Part shown: one piece after another, positions 1-8,600 of the stretch
How positions within the stretch are numbered: the stretch's first letter is position 1
How the letters are laid out: the number at the start of each line of letters is the position of its first letter
DNA from: Streptomyces sp. NRRL S-646
GTDB taxonomy: Bacteria; Actinomycetota; Actinomycetes; Streptomycetales; Streptomycetaceae
NCBI RefSeq assembly: GCF_000720765.1
Contig: NZ_JODC01000019.1
Span: 1 to 64,000, forward strand
DNA length: 64,000 nt
Reading direction: 5' to 3'
Notes under the pieces: model-generated
What the model was told of the DNA's origin: nothing
Databases searched by the model: none
Seen by the model: the letters and a program-made list of their open reading frames with translations, nothing else
Program-made: the position numbers and the translations under genes

Positions 1-300
1 CTCCGCCCCTGAACCCCGGCGGGGACTGCGTCCCCTGCACCCCGCCTCGGGACTCCGGCCCCGGGACCCCGTGCCCTGCACCCCGCTTCGGGGCTCCGCC
101 CCTGGATCCCCGCGGGGACTGCGTCCTCCCCTGCACCCCTCGCGGGGCTCCGCTCCTGGACCCACCTCGGGGGGCCAGCCCCCGGACCCACCTCAGGGGG
201 CCAGCCCCCGGACCCCGCGGCACTGCTCCCCCGGGCTCCTTCGCGGGGCTTCGCCCCTGCACCCCGTTTCGGGGCTCCGCCCCGGACCCCGATCGGCCTG
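1..300. repeat. GC-rich short tandem/dispersed hairpin repeats, no gene
   Basis: About ten degenerate units of roughly 26-30 bp, each pairing a CGGGG block with a CCCCG block (for example around cggggctccgcccctg), fill this stretch. Two units near 158-209 are almost identical and 26 bp apart. Open frames here are Pro/Arg/Gly artefacts of the repeat and have no ribosome binding site. Units of this kind are common between Streptomyces genes. Function is unknown; a role in transcript ends is plausible. Confidence 0.75.
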
Positions 301-324
301 AACGGCCTCGTCCTCAAACGCCGG

Positions 325-540
325 ACGGGCTGAAAGTGCCTGACCGGCGCCTGGAGAGTGCACCCCCGCGAGTGGGCGGGGGATCGGGATGACAGACACG
401 TCCTCGCAGGACGCACGGGCTGAAAGCTCCTGACCAGCACATAGAGAGAGCGCCCCCACGGGTGCGTGGGGGATCGGGATGGCACACGCGTCCTCGCAAG
501 ACGGACGGGCTGAAAGCGCCTGACCAGCGCATGGGGAGTG
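325..540. repeat. 90-bp imperfect tandem repeat, two full copies plus part of a third
   Basis: The block beginning acgggctgaaag recurs at 325, 415 and 505, an exact 90-bp period. Each full copy carries a small dyad (cccccacgggtgcgtggggg at about 453-472 in copy 2) followed by atcgggatg and a cgtcctcgca tail. Copy 3 follows the consensus to about 537 and then diverges. The sequence leading into copy 1 (tcctcaaacgccggacgg, from about 311) resembles a dispersed Streptomyces intergenic motif I recall. No coding potential is seen. Confidence 0.8.
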
Positions 541-602
541 TGTCCACACCCCGGCCCGGGGGGCTGCGCCCGCAGGCGGGCGGGGGTGGTTGAGGGCAAA
601 GC

Positions 603-636
603 AATGCCGGCGCAGCTCCCCAGCTGCGCCGGCATT
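603..636. terminator. Perfect 15-bp hairpin terminator
   Basis: Arms aatgccggcgcagct (603-617) and agctgcgccggcatt (622-636) are separated by four C residues, with extra T residues after the right arm on the plus strand. It lies about 90 nt downstream of the minus-strand gene ending at 724 and may also stop plus-strand transcripts entering from the left. Confidence 0.8.
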
Positions 637-723
637 TTTGCCGTCCGCCGCACCCCCGTCCCCACGGGGTTTCATGGGTGGATGTCCCCGCCCGGACCGC
701 TCTTCCGGGCCTGGGGTCGCCGC

Positions 724-918
724 TCAGCGCCCCAGCATCACGCCCACGGACGACGCCTGTGTGGCCACTGTCTCCCAGCCGTCGAAGACGAAGAAGAGCA
801 GGGCCGCCAGGGGGAGGGCCATGAGTGTCGCCACCAGGGGGTGGCGGCGGCCCGTGCGGCGGCGGAGTGCGGTGCGCTCCCGGGTGCGGATCAGTGTCCG
901 CGGTGCCGTTAGGGCCAT
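724..918 (-). CDS. Small basic single-pass membrane protein (64 aa)
   Basis: This is a small conserved-type protein of unknown function. The N-terminal 33 or so residues are very basic (repeated Arg, Thr and Leu) and are followed by one hydrophobic segment at about residues 35-55 (LVATLMALPLAALLFFVF), so it probably sits in the membrane with a basic cytosolic tail. The ATG at 918 has a strong GGAGAGGG site about five bases upstream; a longer frame reaching 1008 lacks such a site. A hairpin terminator at 603-636 follows. No catalytic motif is visible. Confidence 0.7.
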   Translation of the reverse strand: MALTAPRTLIRTRERTALRRRTGRRHPLVATLMALPLAALLFFVFDGWETVATQASSVGVMLGR

Positions 919-1116
919 GGTCCCTCTCCTGACCGTTCTCAGTTGTCGTTGGCAGCGGCGGGTGTCTGACCTCGGGGGACGAGTGCTGCACCCGCCGCTT
1001 GACCTCAAATCTAGGCGTCCGGCGCTCGCCGCACGTCATGCCCTCGTACCGATTGCCGGGCCTCCCGGAGGATGAGCCATGAGGTGGGGAGTACTCCCCT
1101 GGGTGGAGACGTGGAC

Positions 1117-1392
1117 CTAGGTCTCAGGGTCTTCCCGGAGGGGGCGCCCGGTGTGTCCGGCCCTTTCCGAGCTGTCCTCCCTGGGGATCGGCTGTTCTAC
1201 CAGGGCCAGCACCCGGTTGGCCATGAAGCGGGCCGTGCGGACCACGGAGCCGCTTCGGGTGACTTCGCTCACTTCCACGACACCTCGGCGTACCGCAGTC
1301 TCCACCCGGCGGCCCGCCCTGCTGGCCACCACCTCGTAGGTGCGGGTCGTGTCTCCCGCATCCACGACTATTTCCACGCGATCACCCTTCAC
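1117..1392 (-). CDS. Conserved hypothetical protein (91 aa)
   Basis: Function unknown. The protein begins MKGDRVEIVVDAG and contains alternating basic and valine-rich strands (TRTYEVVASR, VVEVSEVTRSG), suggesting a small beta-rich fold, then an FMANRVLALVE helix. The GTG at 1392 is preferred because AAGGGGG lies about nine bases upstream; the upstream extension to 1488 has no such site. Divergent from the kinase gene that follows. I recognise this as a recurring Streptomyces hypothetical but know no function. Confidence 0.75.
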   Translation of the reverse strand: MKGDRVEIVVDAGDTTRTYEVVASRAGRRVETAVRRGVVEVSEVTRSGSVVRTARFMANRVLALVEQPIPREDSSERAGHTGRPLREDPET

Positions 1393-1594
1393 GTGTTCAA
1401 TCCCCCTTCTGTGATGGGTGGTTGGGGCCCCAGGGAGGGTAAAGGCCGCCTTTTCACGGGGTCCCTGACCACCCTTCAAGTCTCGCATCCGGCACTGACA
1501 ATCGATCTGGGCGAGAGGGCGCGGCCTCTGCGCGCGGGCGGCCGTGGAAACGTAAGCTGTGCCACGTCACACGGACCGGGCAGCGGGGATGAAC

Positions 1595-2956
1595 ATGGCG
1601 ATGATGCGCCTGAGGCGCGAGGACCCGCGCGTCGTCGGCTCGTTCAGGCTTCACAGACGGCTCGGCGCGGGTGGGATGGGCGTCGTGTACCTGGGCTCCG
1701 ACAAGAAGGGGCAGCGGGTCGCGCTGAAGGTCATCCGGCCGGATCTGGCGGAGGACCAGGAGTTCCGGTCCCGGTTCGCGCGGGAGGTCTCCGCCGCGCG
1801 CCGGATCAGGGGCGGGTGCACAGCCCGGCTCGTCGCCGCCGATCTCGAGGCCGAACGGCCCTGGTTCGCCACTCAGTACGTGCCCGGGCCCTCGCTGCAC
1901 GACAAGGTCGCCGACGGGGGGCCGCTGGGTGCGGCCGATGTGGCGGCTGTGGGAGCCGCCCTCTCGGAGGGGCTCGTCGCCGTGCACGAGGCGGGCGTCG
2001 TGCACCGGGATCTCAAGCCGTCGAACATCCTGCTGTCCCCGAAGGGACCGCGGATCATCGACTTCGGTATCGCCTGGGCGACCGGGGCGTCCACTCTGAC
2101 GCATGTCGGCACGGCTGTCGGCTCCCCCGGTTTCCTTGCACCGGAGCAGGTCCGCGGTGCCGCCGTCACCCCGGCCACGGATGTGTTCTCGCTGGGGGCG
2201 ACCCTGGCGTACGCGTCGATGGGGGACTCACCCTTCGGGCACGGCAGTTCCGAGGTGATGCTGTACCGGGTCGTACACGAAGAGGCGCAGTTGCACGGCG
2301 TTCCGGACGCACTGGCTCCGCTCGTGCGGGCCTGTCTGGCGAAGGATCCCGAGGAGCGGCCCAGCACGCTTCAGCTGTCGCTGCGGCTCAAGGAGATCGC
2401 CGCCCGTGAGGCGCAGGGGCTCGCCGACCCTCGTCCGCCCGCGCCGCGTTCCGGGGAGGCGGACCGGCCCACCGGGCGGCTCGTCGACACCTATCCGGAG
2501 CAGCAGCGCGAACACCGTCGTCCCCCGGGTCCGCAGGGAGCTCCGCCGTCGCGGGGTGCCTCCGCCGGGCCGCGCGGGGTCCCTCCGGTGCGGGGCGGGG
2601 CGGGTCCTTCGCGGGGCGCCGGCGCCTCCCGTGGTGGGCCCCCGCCACCCCAGCGTTCCGGGCCCCGGCCCGCGCAGGGGTCGCGGAACACGGCCCGCCA
2701 GGGCACGGGGGCCCGGCCCGCGCCGCGCAGCGGTACCGGTCGTCCGGCGCCCAGACCCACGGGGACGGGACGGCGTCCTGCCAATCCGCGGTTGCTGCGG
2801 CAGCGGCTGTTCGTGTTCGTCGTCGTGACGCTGCTGGTGGCGCTCGGCATCGCCGCGGCGCAGGGGTGCCAGGGGCCGCCGCGGGGGCTGGGCGGTGGCG
2901 ACGGCGTCGTACGACAGCAACAGCAGGTGGAGCCGGGGCGCGCCCAGGTGAACTGA
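1595..2956 (+). CDS. Membrane-anchored Ser/Thr protein kinase (PknB/AfsK-like)
   Basis: Eukaryotic-type Ser/Thr kinase that phosphorylates protein substrates at the inner face of the membrane. The kinase domain is at about residues 15-270: Gly loop GAGGMGVV (about 24-31), ATP lysine in VALKV (about 45), catalytic loop HRDLKPSN (about 138-145), DFG (156-158) and APE (182-184). A long Pro/Gly/Arg-rich disordered linker follows (about 280-400), then one transmembrane helix (about 404-424) and a short outer tail. There are no PASTA repeats, so the sensed signal is unclear. The ATG at 1595 is chosen for its GGGGA spacing; ATGs at 1559 and 1589 are alternatives. Confidence 0.92.
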   Translation: MAMMRLRREDPRVVGSFRLHRRLGAGGMGVVYLGSDKKGQRVALKVIRPDLAEDQEFRSRFAREVSAARRIRGGCTARLVAADLEAERPWFATQYVPGPSLHDKVADGGPLGAADVAAVGAALSEGLVAVHEAGVVHRDLKPSNILLSPKGPRIIDFGIAWATGASTLTHVGTAVGSPGFLAPEQVRGAAVTPATDVFSLGATLAYASMGDSPFGHGSSEVMLYRVVHEEAQLHGVPDALAPLVRACLAKDPEERPSTLQLSLRLKEIAAREAQGLADPRPPAPRSGEADRPTGRLVDTYPEQQREHRRPPGPQGAPPSRGASAGPRGVPPVRGGAGPSRGAGASRGGPPPPQRSGPRPAQGSRNTARQGTGARPAPRSGTGRPAPRPTGTGRRPANPRLLRQRLFVFVVVTLLVALGIAAAQGCQGPPRGLGGGDGVVRQQQQVEPGRAQVN

Positions 2957-2960
2957 GGGG

Positions 2961-3353
2961 TCACAGCTCCGGCAGGATCCGTTCGAAGAACTCCCGGTCG
3001 CCGTCGAAGACCGGGGTGAGCGCCAGGAACTCCTCGGGGGTGACCCACCGGGTCTCGGCGACCTCGGCGGGGTCGGGGACGACCTCGCCGGTGGTCGCGT
3101 CCGCCGTCCACCAGTGGAGGCGGAAGAGACCGTCGTCGGTCTCCGACTCCCAGACCTTGGCGAGGGGGGAGACAGTGAGGCCAACCTCCTCCCGGACCTC
3201 GCGGACCACGGCCTGCTCCTGGGTCTCCCCCGGTTCGACCTTGCCGCTGAGGGGCTGCCAGTAGCCGGGGCGGGGGACGCCGGGGCCGCGGCGGATCGCC
3301 AGTACCCGGCCGCCCCGGCGCAGGACCGCGACGATCGCCTCCCGCTGGGGCAC
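2961..3353 (-). CDS. Nudix hydrolase (130 aa)
   Basis: Hydrolyses a nucleoside diphosphate linked to another moiety; the substrate cannot be read from the sequence. The Nudix box is complete at about residues 37-59 (GKVEPGE then REVREEVGL), matching GX5EX7REUXEEXGU with its metal-binding glutamates. The length suits a single-domain Nudix enzyme. The GTG start at 3353 lies 4 bp after the stop of the upstream TrmH gene, so the two are probably cotranscribed. The stop is only 4 bp from the convergent kinase stop. Confidence 0.9.
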   Translation of the reverse strand: MPQREAIVAVLRRGGRVLAIRRGPGVPRPGYWQPLSGKVEPGETQEQAVVREVREEVGLTVSPLAKVWESETDDGLFRLHWWTADATTGEVVPDPAEVAETRWVTPEEFLALTPVFDGDREFFERILPEL

Positions 3354-3357
3354 CGGA

Positions 3358-4176
3358 CTATCCCGGCGGGCGGCCCGTGGCCACCGCGTAGAAGGCGACC
3401 GCGGCCGCCGCGCCCACGTTGAGGGAGTCGACGCCGTGGGACATGGGGATGCGGACCCATTCGTCGGCGGCGACGAGGGCCTGGGTGGACAGGCCGTCGC
3501 CCTCGGCGCCGAGCATCAGGGCGACGCGGTCCATCTTGTGCGGGGCGGCCTCGTCGAGGGATCTGGCCTTCTCGTCGGGGGTGAGCGCGAGGAGCGTGAA
3601 GCCTGCCTCGCGGACCGACTCCAGGCTCTTGGGCCAGGTGTCGAGGCGGGCGTAGGGGACGGAGAAGACCGCGCCCATCGAGACCTTGACGCTGCGGCGG
3701 TACAGGGGGTCCGCGCAGTCCGGGGATAGCAGGACGGCGTCCATGCCGAGGGCGGCCGCCGAGCGGAAGATCGCGCCGATGTTGGTGTGGTCGTTGACCG
3801 ACTCCATGACGACGACCCGGCGGGTGGTCTGGAGGAGGTCGGCGGCCGTCGGCAGCGGCTTGCGCTGCATGGAGGCGAGCGCGCCGCGGTGCACGTGGTA
3901 GCCGGTGACCTGTTCGGCCAGGTCCGGGCTGACCGCGTACACCGGGGCCGGGAGCTCGTCGATGACGTCGCGCATGACGTCGACCCACTTCGCGGACAGC
4001 AGCATCGAGCGCATCTCGTACCCGGCGTCCTTCGCCCGGCGGATGACCTTCTCGCCCTCGGCGATGAACAGGCCCTCGGCCGGTTCGCGCTTGCGGCGCA
4101 ACTCGACGTCGGTCAGGCCTGTGTAGTCGCGCAGGCGCGGGTCGTCGGGATCCTCAACGGTGATGAGATCGGCCAC
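3358..4176 (-). CDS. TrmH/SpoU-family RNA 2'-O-ribose methyltransferase
   Basis: SAM-dependent 2'-O-methyltransferase acting on rRNA or tRNA in the cytosol. The N-terminal substrate-binding domain covers about residues 1-100. The SPOUT catalytic domain (about 108-270) has the family motifs ESVNDHTNIGAIFRSA (motif 1), LMLGAEGDGLS (motif 2) and SLNVGAAAAVAFY (motif 3). The length of 272 aa is usual. The ATG is at 4176 and the Nudix gene follows after 4 bp. The RNA target is not inferable; a second SpoU paralogue lies at 62663-63505. Confidence 0.9.
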   Translation of the reverse strand: MADLITVEDPDDPRLRDYTGLTDVELRRKREPAEGLFIAEGEKVIRRAKDAGYEMRSMLLSAKWVDVMRDVIDELPAPVYAVSPDLAEQVTGYHVHRGALASMQRKPLPTAADLLQTTRRVVVMESVNDHTNIGAIFRSAAALGMDAVLLSPDCADPLYRRSVKVSMGAVFSVPYARLDTWPKSLESVREAGFTLLALTPDEKARSLDEAAPHKMDRVALMLGAEGDGLSTQALVAADEWVRIPMSHGVDSLNVGAAAAVAFYAVATGRPPG

Positions 4177-4240
4177 AGGGTGATACTGCCTTGTCCTGAG
4201 TGTGGTGCCAACGGCTGTGTACGAGTTGGGTTACCCGCGG

Positions 4241-5473
4241 TTACGCGGACGTCTGCGGGCCTACGCCGACAACCTCGCCGATGACGATCACCGCGGGCGG
4301 CTTGACCTCCTGCGTACGCACGGTTTCGCCGACCGTCGCCAGGGTCGCGTCGACGCGGCGCTGGGCGGCCGTGGTGCCCTCCTGGACCAGGGCGACGGGG
4401 GTGTCGGCCGGCTTGCCGTGTGCGACGAGCGTCTCGGCGATCTTTCCGATCTTGTCGACGCCCATCAGGATCACGAGTGTGCCGGTGAGCTTCGCGAGCG
4501 ACGGCCAGTCGACCAGGGAGCGCTCGTCGTCGGGGGCTACATGGCCGCTGACGACTGTGAACTCGTGCGCGACGCCGCGATGGGTGACCGGGATGCCGGC
4601 CGCGCCCGGGACTGAGATCGAGCTGGAGATGCCGGGGACGACGGTGCAGGGGATGCCGGCCTCGGCGAGGGCGTTCAGCTCCTCCATGCCCCGGCCGAAG
4701 ACGTAGGGGTCGCCGCCCTTCAGTCGTACGACCGACTTGCCCTGCTTGGCGTGCTCGATCAGGGCGTTGTTGATGGCCTCCTGGGCCATGAAGCGGCCGT
4801 ACGGGATCTTCGCCGCGTCGATCACCTCGACGTGCGGCGGCAGTTCGGCAAGGAGGTCGCGGGGGCCGAGGCGGTCGGCGATGACTACGTCGGCCTCGGC
4901 GAGGAGGCGGCGGCCGCGGACCGTGATGAGGTCCGGGTCGCCGGGGCCGCCGCCGACGAGGGCGACGCCGGGGGTGCGGGTGCGGTGGTGCGGGGCGACT
5001 AGGGTGCCGTCGCGCAGGCCCTCGACGACCGCGTCGCGGATGGCGGCGGTGTGGCGGGGGTCGCGGCCGCGGGCCTCGGTGGTGAGGACGGCGACCGTGA
5101 CGCCCTCGCTGTGGCCGGTCGCCGGGGTCCAGGCCGTGGCGGCGTCGGCGTCGTCGGAGCGTACGCACCACACGCGGTGGCGTTCCGCTTCGGCGGACGC
5201 CCGGGTGTTCGCCTCTGTGTCGCCGCTTGCGATCAGGGCGTACCAGGCGTCCGCGAGATCGCCTTCGGCGTACGGGCGCTTCTGCCAGGTGATCTCGCCC
5301 GCGTCGGCCATGGCCTCGACGGAGGGGGTCGCCTCGGGCGACACGAGGAGGATGTCCGCGCCTGCTGCGATGAGGGCCGGGAGGCGACGCTGGGCGACCT
5401 GGCCTCCACCGAGGACGACCACTTTGCGGCCGGTGAGGCGGAGGCCTACGGGGTAGGCGGGGTTTTCGGCCAT
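4241..5473 (-). CDS. cobA: Uroporphyrinogen-III C-methyltransferase with precorrin-2 dehydrogenase domain (CysG/CobA-like)
   Basis: Makes precorrin-2 from uroporphyrinogen III and probably oxidises it, feeding siroheme and cobalamin synthesis. The N-terminal Rossmann domain (about 1-155) has GGGQVAQRR at about residue 22. The SUMT methyltransferase domain (about 165-405) begins VALVGGGPGDPDLIT and contains VVRLKGGDPYVFGRG and VVPGISSS. The full CysG middle dimerisation segment is shortened, as in many actinobacterial fusions, so ferrochelatase activity is uncertain. It is the next gene after the BluB-CobT fusion on the same strand, separated by a strong hairpin at 5591-5639. Confidence 0.92.
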   Translation of the reverse strand: MAENPAYPVGLRLTGRKVVVLGGGQVAQRRLPALIAAGADILLVSPEATPSVEAMADAGEITWQKRPYAEGDLADAWYALIASGDTEANTRASAEAERHRVWCVRSDDADAATAWTPATGHSEGVTVAVLTTEARGRDPRHTAAIRDAVVEGLRDGTLVAPHHRTRTPGVALVGGGPGDPDLITVRGRRLLAEADVVIADRLGPRDLLAELPPHVEVIDAAKIPYGRFMAQEAINNALIEHAKQGKSVVRLKGGDPYVFGRGMEELNALAEAGIPCTVVPGISSSISVPGAAGIPVTHRGVAHEFTVVSGHVAPDDERSLVDWPSLAKLTGTLVILMGVDKIGKIAETLVAHGKPADTPVALVQEGTTAAQRRVDATLATVGETVRTQEVKPPAVIVIGEVVGVGPQTSA

Positions 5474-5590
5474 GAGGGTGCGGCTCCTCTTTACGGCGGT
5501 GCAGTGGCCCTGACGTGCGGATTTTAAAGGGCAGGAGGTGGTGGCGGCTCAGGTGGTCCAGTGGCTGAGCACCATGGCCGGGTGCGTGCG

Positions 5591-5639
5591 TGGTCCGTGG
5601 GTAGCCGTCCCGCAGGGCGGGACGGCTACCCACGGACCA
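5591..5639. terminator. Perfect 23-bp stem, 3-nt loop hairpin
   Basis: Arms 5591-5613 (begins tggtccgtgggtagccgtcc) and 5617-5639 are exact reverse complements around the loop agg. It sits just downstream of the minus-strand cobT stop (5647) and about 118 bp upstream of the cobA start. No U tract follows on the minus strand, which is usual for Streptomyces terminators. Confidence 0.9.
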
Positions 5640-5646
5640 CAGACGC

Positions 5647-8600
5647 CTACTTTTCAGTTACCCCTGCGGAATCGAACGTCGCCACCTCGTGCATCGCCCT
5701 GGCCGTGCTCTGGACCAGCGGGAGGGCCAGAAGGGCGCCCGTGCCCTCGCCGAGGCGGAGGTCGAGGTCGACCAGGGGGCGCAGGCCCAGCTTGTTGAGG
5801 GCGGCCACATGGCCGGGCTCGGCGCTGCGGTGGCCGGCGATGCAGGCCGCGAGGACCTCGGGGGCGATGGCGCGGGCCACCAGGGCGGCGGCGCCGGCGC
5901 TGACGCCGTCCAGGATCACCGGCGTACGCAGCGAGGCGCCGCCCAGCAGCAGGCCCACCATCGCCGCGTGCTCGAAGCCGCCGATAGCGGCGAGCACGCC
6001 GATGGGGTCGGCCGGGTCCGGCTGGTGGACCTCGATGGCACGGCGGACGACCTCGGTCTTGCGGGCCAGGGTCTCGTCGTTGATGCCGGTGCCGCGGCCG
6101 GTCACCTCGGCCGGGTCGGTGTCCGTGAAGACCGAGATCAGGGCGGCGGACGCCGTGGTGTTGGCGATGCCCATCTCGCCCGTCAGGAGGGCCTTGTTGC
6201 CGGCTGCCACCAGGTCGCGGGCCGTCTCGATGCCGACCTCGATGGCCTGCTTGGCCTCCTCGCGGCTCATCGCGGGGCCGGTCGTCATGTCGGAGGTGCC
6301 CGCGCGGACCTTGCGCGGCAGCAGGCCGGGGGTGGCGGGCAGGTCGGCAGCCACGCCGACGTCCACCACGCACACCTCGGCACCGACCTGTCCGGCGAAA
6401 GCGTTGCAGACCGCTCCCCCGCCGAGGAAGTTGGCCACCATCTGGGCGGTGACCTCCTGCGGCCAGGGGGTGACCCCCTGCGCGTGCACGCCGTGGTCGC
6501 CCGCGAAGATCGCGACGGCCGCGGGCTCCGGGATCGGCGGCGGGCACTGACGCGAGAGCCCGGACAACTGCGCGGAGATGATCTCCAGCATGCCGAGCGC
6601 ACCGGCCGGCTTGGTCATGCGCTTCTGCCGCTCCCAGGCCTCGCCGAGCGCCTTGGCGTCCAGCGGGCGGATCTGGGCGACGGTCTCGGCGAGCAGGTCG
6701 TGCGGCTCCTCGCCGGGCAGGGCGCGGCGGCCGTACGTCTCCTCGTGCACGACCCAGGACAGCGGGCGGCGCTTGGACCAGCCGGCCTGCATCAGCTCGG
6801 GCTCGTCCGGGAACTCGTCGACGTACCCGACGCACAGGTAGGCGATGACCTCCAGATGCTCGGGCAGACCCAGGGCGCGGACCATCTCGCGCTCGTCGAA
6901 GAAGCTGACCCAGCCGACGCCGAGGCCCTCGGCGCGGGCGGCGAGCCAGAGGTTCTCGACGGCCAGCGCGGCGGAGTACGGCGCCATCTGGGGCTGCGTG
7001 TGGCGGCCCAGGGTGTGGCGGCCGCCGCGGGTCGGGTCGGCGGTGACGACGATGTTCACCGGGGTGTCGAGGATGGCCTCGATCTTCAGTTCCTTGAACT
7101 GCTTCGCCCGGCCCTTGGGCAGCGACTTCGCGTAGGCGTCGCGCTGGCGCATGGCCAGTTCGTGCATGCTGCGGCGGGTGTCGGCGGAGCGGATGACGAC
7201 GAAGTCCCAGGGCTGCGAATGGCCGACGGACGGGGCCGTGTGCGCGGCCTCCAGGACGCGGAGCAGCACCTCGTGCGGGATGGGGTCGCTGCGGAAGCCG
7301 TTGCGGATGTCGCGGCGCTCGCGCATGACCTTCATCACGGCCTCGCGCTCGGCGTCGTCGTAGGCGGGCGCGGCCGGGCCGGTGGACTGTCGTACTTCTT
7401 CCACGGCGGCCGTGCTCTCTTCTTCCTGGTCGGCGGCCCTGGTGTCCAGGTCCTCCGCGTGCTGTACGAGGTCGGGGTCGGCCTCCCGCGGGGCGGGGAC
7501 CTTGACGATCGGCTCCGGCGCCCGCTCCTCCTCCGGGGGGAGGGTGAGTGCGTGCGGCGGGGTCGGGGCGAGGTTCGGGGTGGTCGGCACGGAGCCCTCG
7601 ACGAGGATGAACTGGCCGACGGACGCGTCCGGTTGCGGGTCCGCGGGCTCCGCGGCGAGCGGCTGGGGCGTCTCCGTGCCGGGGCCGGGACGGGCCGGGT
7701 CCGCAGCCTCCTCGGCCGGGGGTGCGGGCGGGACCTCGGCGGAGACCACGGCCGGCTCGGGGGCGAGGGGCGCTGCGGGGTGCGCCTGGTCCGTCGGGGA
7801 ACTCGCCTGGGCCGGTTGGTCGGTGGCCGGCGCGGAGGGCATCGGGGACACGGCGGGGGCGGACGGGTCGGCGACGGCAGCGGCCTCGGGCTGCGCGTCC
7901 GCTTCCGGCGCGGGCGTCGGTGCGTCCGGGGCGGTCTGGACGGGGTGACCGCTCTGGTCCTGGAGAGCGTGCTCTGCTGCCACGAGGTGAGGTGAGGGCT
8001 CGGGGGCGGCGGTTGCGTCTCCGGCCGGTGCCACGGGCTGCGCCGGGTCCGGGGCTGCCGGGAAGGGGGCGGCTACGGCAGCCTCCGCGGTCCCGGGGGC
8101 GGGCGCCTCGGCGGTTTGTGCGGGTTCGACAGCGACAGCCTGGGCGGGTTCAAGGACGATGGGCTCGGGCGCAGCCAGGTGGGCATCCGGCGCCAGGGTC
8201 TCGGGTGCCTGTGCCGCCTCGGGGGCGATTGCTTCAGGTGCCTGTTCGGTGGTGGGTGCGGCCGCCTGGGGGAGCTGCGCAGCTTCCGGTGCGATCGTCT
8301 CGGGAAGCTGCCCGGCCTCGTCGGCCACTGCCTGGGGGAACTGCCCGGACTGGTGGGCGACCGCCTCGGGGAACTGCGCGGTCTTGTGGGCAACCGCCTC
8401 GGCGAACTGTCCGGCCGCTGCCGCGACCATCTCGGGCGACTGCTCGCTCGCGGGTGCCACCGCCTCCGTGACCTGCGGTGCTTCGGGCGCCACAGCCTCG
8501 GCGGGCTCCCCGCTGACGGGCGCAGCCGCCTCGGTGATCGGTGCGCCCTCTGGCGTAACGGCCTCGGCGATCGGTGACGTAACGAGCTCGGTGATCGGCG

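Noticed and set aside
1..540. CRISPR array
   Set aside because: The repeats have no unique spacers between constant repeats, degenerate lengths and no cas genes nearby.
193..1039. Overlapping minus-strand frames at 193-675 and 314-1039
   Set aside because: They translate the GC-rich repeats into Pro/Arg/Gly-rich sequence and run across the terminator at 603-636.
5689..7995. 768-codon plus-strand frame opposite cobT
   Set aside because: Gly/Ala/Arg/Val-rich antisense shadow of the BluB-CobT gene, with no motif or ribosome binding site.
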